Shown here one piece after another: positions 6,758 to 9,471 of a stretch of 9,471 nucleotides of DNA. This stretch comes from Pseudomonadota bacterium (GTDB taxonomy: Bacteria > Pseudomonadota > Alphaproteobacteria > Acetobacterales > Acetobacteraceae): NCBI GenBank assembly GCA_021784255.1, contig JAJXSZ010000100.1, forward strand, positions 1 through 9,471. Direction: 5' to 3'. A program made the translations under genes and the position numbers. Below the pieces are notes generated by a model. That model saw only the letters and a program-made list of their open reading frames with translations. It was not told the DNA's origin and searched no databases. Numbering within the stretch: the first letter of the stretch is position 1; each line of letters opens with the position of its first letter.

Positions 6758-6893
6758 CGCCGCGCGCGCCGGGGCAGCCAGGGTTGACGAGAGAACACGC
6801 ACGAGATCGGAACGAAATCGCTAAAATCGGCACGTGCCCCGGCCTCCCGCGCCGGCCGCGCGTGCCATCAACGAAGCTGAGGAAATCCACGCC
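6758..6893 (+). promoter_or_regulatory. tkt-gap spacer with AT-richer island, palindrome and gap ribosome site
   Basis: This 136-base spacer is longer than expected inside a tight operon. It contains TTGACG at 6784-6789 as a possible -35 (the matching -10 at 6807-6812, TCGGAA, is poor). An island less GC-rich than its surroundings carries three ATCG cores at 6806, 6817 and 6826, and there is a perfect 10-bp palindrome GGCACGTGCC at 6829-6838. GCCGGGGC (6768-6775) and GCCCCGGC (6836-6843) form an inverted repeat around the island. GAGGAA at 6879-6884 is a good ribosome site nine bases before the gap ATG. An internal gap promoter or operator is inferred, not shown. Confidence 0.4.
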
Positions 6894-7907
6894 ATGACCA
6901 TCAAGATCGCCATCAATGGCTTCGGCCGCATCGGCCGCCTTGTCCTGCGTGCCATCATCGAGAGCGGGCGCACCGATGTCGTGCCGGTCGCCATCAACGA
7001 TCTCGGCTCCGTCGAGGCCAACGCCCACCTGCTGCGCTACGACAGCGTGCATGGCCGCCTGCCTGCCGAGGTCGAGGTCCAGGGCAACAGCCTTCTCATC
7101 CGCCAGGGCGGGCGCAGCTGGGGCCCGATCGCGGTCAGCGCCGAGCGCGATCCCGCCCGCGTGCCGTTCGCCGGCGTCGACGTCGCGCTGGAATGCACCG
7201 GGCTGTTCACCAAGAAGGAGCAGGCCGCACAGCTCATCGCCGCCGGCGCGCGCAAGGTGCTGGTCTCCGCCCCCGCCGACGGGGTGGACGCGACCATCGT
7301 CTACGGCGTCAACCACGACGTGCTGACGCCGGCGATGACCGTTGTCTCCAACGCCTCCTGCACCACCAACTGCCTCGCCCCGGTCGCCCAGGTGCTGCAC
7401 GACAATTTCGGCATCGCGCGCGGCTACATGGTGACGATCCATTCCTACACCGGCGACCAGCGCACCGTGGACACGCTGCACAAGGACCTGCACCGCGCCC
7501 GCGCCGCCGCCGTCTCGATGATCCCGACCTCGACCGGGGCGGCGCGCGCCGTCGGCCTCGTCCTGCCGGCGCTGAAGGGCAAGCTCGACGGCACCGCGAT
7601 CCGCGTGCCGACGCCGAACGTTTCGCTGGTTTCGCTCGACGCGGTGCTGGAGAAGCCGGCCACCAAGGCGGCAATCAACGAGGCGATGCAGGCGGCCGCG
7701 ACGGGCCGGCTCAAGGGCATCCTCGGCTACAACACGGCGCCGCTGGTCTCGGCCGACTTCAACCACGTGCCGGAGAGCAGCACCTTCGATGCGACGCAGA
7801 CCGCGGTGATCGAGGGCACGCTGGCGCGCGTGCTCACCTGGTACGACAACGAATGGGGCTTCTCCAACCGCATGAGCGACACCGCGGCGCTACTCGGGAA
7901 GCTCTGA
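6894..7907 (+). CDS. gap: Type I glyceraldehyde-3-phosphate dehydrogenase
   Basis: Cytosolic tetrameric enzyme that reversibly oxidises glyceraldehyde-3-phosphate with phosphate and NAD to 1,3-bisphosphoglycerate, in glycolysis or gluconeogenesis. The 337 residues match the family length. The NAD-binding start is KIAINGFGRIGRLVLRA (4-20). Asp36 in AINDLGS suggests NAD preference over NADP. The active-site block SNASCTTNCLAP (152-163) holds nucleophile Cys156, with His183 in TIHSYTGDQR as the base. Phosphate-site elements PTSTGAARAVG (211-221) and RVPTPNVSLVSL (237-248) are present, as is the C-terminal YDNEWGFSNRM (317-327). The ATG at 6894 is chosen over an in-frame start 60 bases upstream, because it follows GAGGAA at good spacing and directly precedes the first beta strand. 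It overlaps pgk by one base. Erythrose-4-phosphate dehydrogenase is an unlikely alternative given the block after Cys156 and the pgk neighbour. Confidence 0.97.
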   Translation: MTIKIAINGFGRIGRLVLRAIIESGRTDVVPVAINDLGSVEANAHLLRYDSVHGRLPAEVEVQGNSLLIRQGGRSWGPIAVSAERDPARVPFAGVDVALECTGLFTKKEQAAQLIAAGARKVLVSAPADGVDATIVYGVNHDVLTPAMTVVSNASCTTNCLAPVAQVLHDNFGIARGYMVTIHSYTGDQRTVDTLHKDLHRARAAAVSMIPTSTGAARAVGLVLPALKGKLDGTAIRVPTPNVSLVSLDAVLEKPATKAAINEAMQAAATGRLKGILGYNTAPLVSADFNHVPESSTFDATQTAVIEGTLARVLTWYDNEWGFSNRMSDTAALLGKL

Positions 7908-9085
7908 TGGCCCTGCATACGCTGGACGGCGCCGCCGTGGCCGGGCGGCGCGTGCTGCTGCGCGCCGACCTCAACGTGCCGATGAAGGACGGCGTCATCA
8001 CCGACCCGACGCGGCTGGAGGCGGTGCTGCCGACCATCCGCGAGCTGGCGGGGAAGGGGGCGCGCGTCATCGTCGCCAGCCATTTCGACCGGCCGAAGGG
8101 TAAGGCGGTTGCGGCGATGTCGCTCGCCCCGATCGCGGCGGCGATGGGCCGGGCGCTGGGCGCTCCGGTTGCCTTTGCCGCCGATTGCGTCGGCGAGGCC
8201 GCGGCGACGGTGGTGGCGGGGCTCGCCCCGGGCGGCGTCGCGGTGCTGGAGAACACGCGCTTTCATTCCGGCGAGGAGCAGAACGACCCCGACTTCGCCC
8301 GCGCCCTCGCCGCCAACGCCGATCTCTTCGTCAACGACGCGTTTTCCGCCGCCCATCGTGCGCACGCGAGCACGGAGGGGGTGGCGCATCTGCTGCCGGC
8401 CTGCGCCGGGCGGCTGATGCAGGCGGAGATCGAGGCGCTGACCCGCGCGCTCGAGAACCCGGCGCGGCCGGTCGCAGCGGTCGTCGGCGGCGCCAAGGTC
8501 TCGACCAAGCTCGAACTGCTCGGCAACCTGCTCGCCAAGGTCGATGCGCTGGTGATCGGCGGCGCCATGGCCAACACCTTCCTCGCCGCCCAGGGCCGCA
8601 AGGTCGGCAGGTCGCTGCAGGAGGCGGAACTGCACGCCACCGCGCGCGACATCCTCGCCGCCGCCGCGCGCCGCGGCTGCAAGGTGCTGCTGCCGCTCGA
8701 TGCCGTCATCGCCAGCGAATTCCGCGCCCATCCGCCGACGCAGGTGGTCGGTATCGACCGCGTGCCGGACCAGGCGATGATCCTCGATGTCGGTCCGGCC
8801 AGCATCGCCGCCCTCGAGGCCGAGCTCGCGGGCTGGAAGACCGTGCTGTGGAACGGCCCGCTCGGCGCCTTCGAGACGCCGCCCTTCGATACCGGCACCA
8901 ACGCCTTCGCCCGGGCGGTCGCCGCCGCACCGGTGCTGAGCGTCGCCGGCGGCGGCGACACCGTCGCGGCGCTGAAACATGCGGGGGTGGAGGCGAAGTT
9001 CGGCTACGTCTCGCTCGCCGGCGGCGCCTTTCTCGAATGGCTGGAAGGCAAGACGCTGCCGGGGGTCGCCGCGCTGATGGACTGA
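7907..9085 (+). CDS. pgk: Phosphoglycerate kinase
   Basis: Monomeric cytosolic kinase transferring phosphate between 1,3-bisphosphoglycerate and ADP, using the product of Gap. The 392 residues are full length for a bacterial enzyme. The N-terminal substrate lobe shows VLLRADLNVPMKDG (16-29), Arg36, ASHFDRPKGK (57-66), ENTRFHSGEEQNDPDFA (115-131) and NDAFSAAHRAHAST (143-156). The C-terminal nucleotide lobe shows VVGGAKVSTKLELL (192-205, Lys201), TVLWNGPLGAFE (312-323) and GGGDTVAAL (348-356). All key residues seem intact. The ATG begins at the last base of the gap stop (TGATG), so translation is probably coupled by reinitiation. GGGAAG at 7896-7901 may serve as the ribosome site. No clear intrinsic terminator follows its stop, so transcription may continue into the small gene at 9180. 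Confidence 0.97.
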   Translation: MALHTLDGAAVAGRRVLLRADLNVPMKDGVITDPTRLEAVLPTIRELAGKGARVIVASHFDRPKGKAVAAMSLAPIAAAMGRALGAPVAFAADCVGEAAATVVAGLAPGGVAVLENTRFHSGEEQNDPDFARALAANADLFVNDAFSAAHRAHASTEGVAHLLPACAGRLMQAEIEALTRALENPARPVAAVVGGAKVSTKLELLGNLLAKVDALVIGGAMANTFLAAQGRKVGRSLQEAELHATARDILAAAARRGCKVLLPLDAVIASEFRAHPPTQVVGIDRVPDQAMILDVGPASIAALEAELAGWKTVLWNGPLGAFETPPFDTGTNAFARAVAAAPVLSVAGGGDTVAALKHAGVEAKFGYVSLAGGAFLEWLEGKTLPGVAALMD

Positions 9086-9179
9086 GCCGGCGCGAGGTTG
9101 CGAGAGTTGACCATCTCCTGCTCGACAGAGGTGGACCGGGCGTGCGACGAGAGGGCAGCGTTTACGAATCGGAAAGCCC

Positions 9180-9392
9180 GTGCGCCGCAGACTGCCGCTC
9201 ATGCTCTCGCCGATCTCGCTTGCCGCCTTCTCGACGACGTCGGTCGCGGCGCCGCTGCCGGCGGCCGGTGCCGTGCCCGGCAGCGGCGCAGTCGCGCGGC
9301 CGTTCGCGGAACCGGCGCGCCCGGCGCCGTCGCTGCCCGCGGCGACCGGCGCGATCCCGCCGCGCGGTTCGCTGCTCGATCTCAGCGTCTGA
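9180..9392 (+). CDS. Small probable exported Ala/Pro-rich protein, unknown function
   Basis: A 70-residue frame from GTG at 9180, preceded by GGAAAG at 9171-9176 with rather short spacing. It is not recognised as a known family. The N-terminus MRRRLPLMLSPISLAAFSTT has a basic n-region and a moderately hydrophobic core, with a possible signal peptidase site after TSVA (residue 23). The mature part of about 47 residues is rich in Ala and Pro and ends GSLLDLSV. Nearly every codon ends in G or C, matching the neighbouring genes and supporting real coding. An internal ATG at 9201 is an alternative start but would lose the basic n-region. It lies 94 bases after pgk on the same strand and may be a tail gene of that operon or independent. 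No cysteine is present, so it is not a lipoprotein. It could still be a chance frame. Confidence 0.5.
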   Translation: MRRRLPLMLSPISLAAFSTTSVAAPLPAAGAVPGSGAVARPFAEPARPAPSLPAATGAIPPRGSLLDLSV

Positions 9393-9401
9393 AGCTGGCG
9401 C

Positions 9402-9471
9402 CTATTCCGGCTCCTCGGCCAGCAGGGCCGAGGGGAGGGATTTGTTGGTCCGGGCCCCCAATTCCTTGAGC
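9402..9471 (-). CDS. C-terminal end of an unidentified minus-strand protein
   Basis: Reading leftwards from the right edge, one frame gives LKELGARTNKSLPSALLAEE followed by Pro-Glu and a TAG stop at 9402-9404: 22 codons without interruption, mostly G/C-ending. A gene here would converge on the plus-strand small gene, with its stop nine bases beyond that gene's stop. The end is charged and helix-prone, with no family motif I recognise. The evidence is only the short open frame, codon usage and sensible convergent spacing, so a chance frame remains possible. Confidence 0.4.
   Translation of the reverse strand, partial: LKELGARTNKSLPSALLAEEPE
9411..9445 (+). terminator. Strong hairpin, candidate terminator for the plus-strand genes
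   Basis: Bases 9411-9420 pair with 9426-9435 around an AGCAG loop: a ten-pair GC-rich stem with one T-G wobble. On the plus strand ATTTGTT follows at 9440-9446, a weak T-rich stretch five bases after the stem. It lies 18 bases past the small gene's stop, where an operon end would be expected. The minus strand lacks a T-run after the stem. The hairpin also sits inside the last codons of the partial minus-strand gene. The stem is clear; terminator function is only plausible. Confidence 0.4.

Noticed and set aside
4910..6802. 630-codon open frame on the minus strand opposite tkt
   Set aside because: It lies antisense to an unmistakable transketolase; long antisense frames are expected at this GC content, and the translation is low-complexity Arg/Ala/Gly/His with no family motif.
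7727..9202. 491-codon minus-strand frame opposite pgk, and similar frames opposite gap (6708-7766)
   Set aside because: These are shadows of pgk and gap; stop codons are rare in GC-rich DNA, and no domain or ribosome site supports them.
1..9471. Mobile element, CRISPR, toxin-antitoxin or defence system
   Set aside because: No transposase, integrase, spacer-repeat array, small paired toxin genes or nuclease/helicase domains were seen; the base composition looks uniform, without a transferred island.

Overview
The window is very GC-rich chromosomal DNA (about 70% GC by eye, with third codon positions almost all G or C). It most likely comes from an alphaproteobacterium, probably in or near the Acetobacteraceae/Rhodospirillales. 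This rests on four things: a Nudix-type NAD regulator of the alphaproteobacterial COG4111 type, a GST-fold protein resembling the alphaproteobacterial division factor FzlA paired with a YeeZ-like SDR, alphaproteobacterial-looking Gap and Pgk sequences, and the tkt-gap-pgk gene order. No transposase, phage gene, CRISPR array, tRNA or rRNA was recognised. The content is essentially core metabolism and housekeeping.

Layout. (1) Positions 1-747, minus strand: the NAD regulator, cut by the left edge. (2) A 39-bp divergent spacer leads to a plus-strand pair: a CapA-family protein (787-2097) and an ABHD10-like alpha/beta hydrolase (2094-2831), overlapping as ATGA. (3) Converging on these is a minus-strand pair: a GST-fold FzlA-like protein (4462-3794) and a Rossmann-fold SDR. 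The SDR's best start is a CTG overlapping the stop of the GST gene (3797-2913). (4) A 258-bp divergent spacer carries three near-identical 14-bp tandem units and hairpin potential. (5) The plus-strand operon tkt (4721-6757), gap (6894-7907) and pgk (7907-9085) follows. The tkt-gap spacer holds an AT-richer island with a palindrome, while gap and pgk overlap by one base. (6) A small probable exported 70-residue protein (9180-9392) is followed by a strong hairpin and the C-terminal end of an unidentified minus-strand gene at the right edge.

How the genes fit together. Transketolase supplies glyceraldehyde-3-phosphate from the pentose phosphates (or regenerates them in a Calvin cycle). Gap and Pgk then carry the triose through 1,3-bisphosphoglycerate to 3-phosphoglycerate, reversibly, with NADH and ATP. 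No RuBisCO, phosphoribulokinase or CbbR gene lies in view, so a CO2-fixation role cannot be claimed. The NAD regulator senses the cofactor pool that Gap uses, but this is a thematic link only.

I see no convincing novel multi-gene system here. The most useful oddities are the CTG start of the SDR, the 14-bp tandem repeat upstream of tkt, the possible leaderless start of the CapA gene, the structured island before gap, and the small exported protein after pgk.
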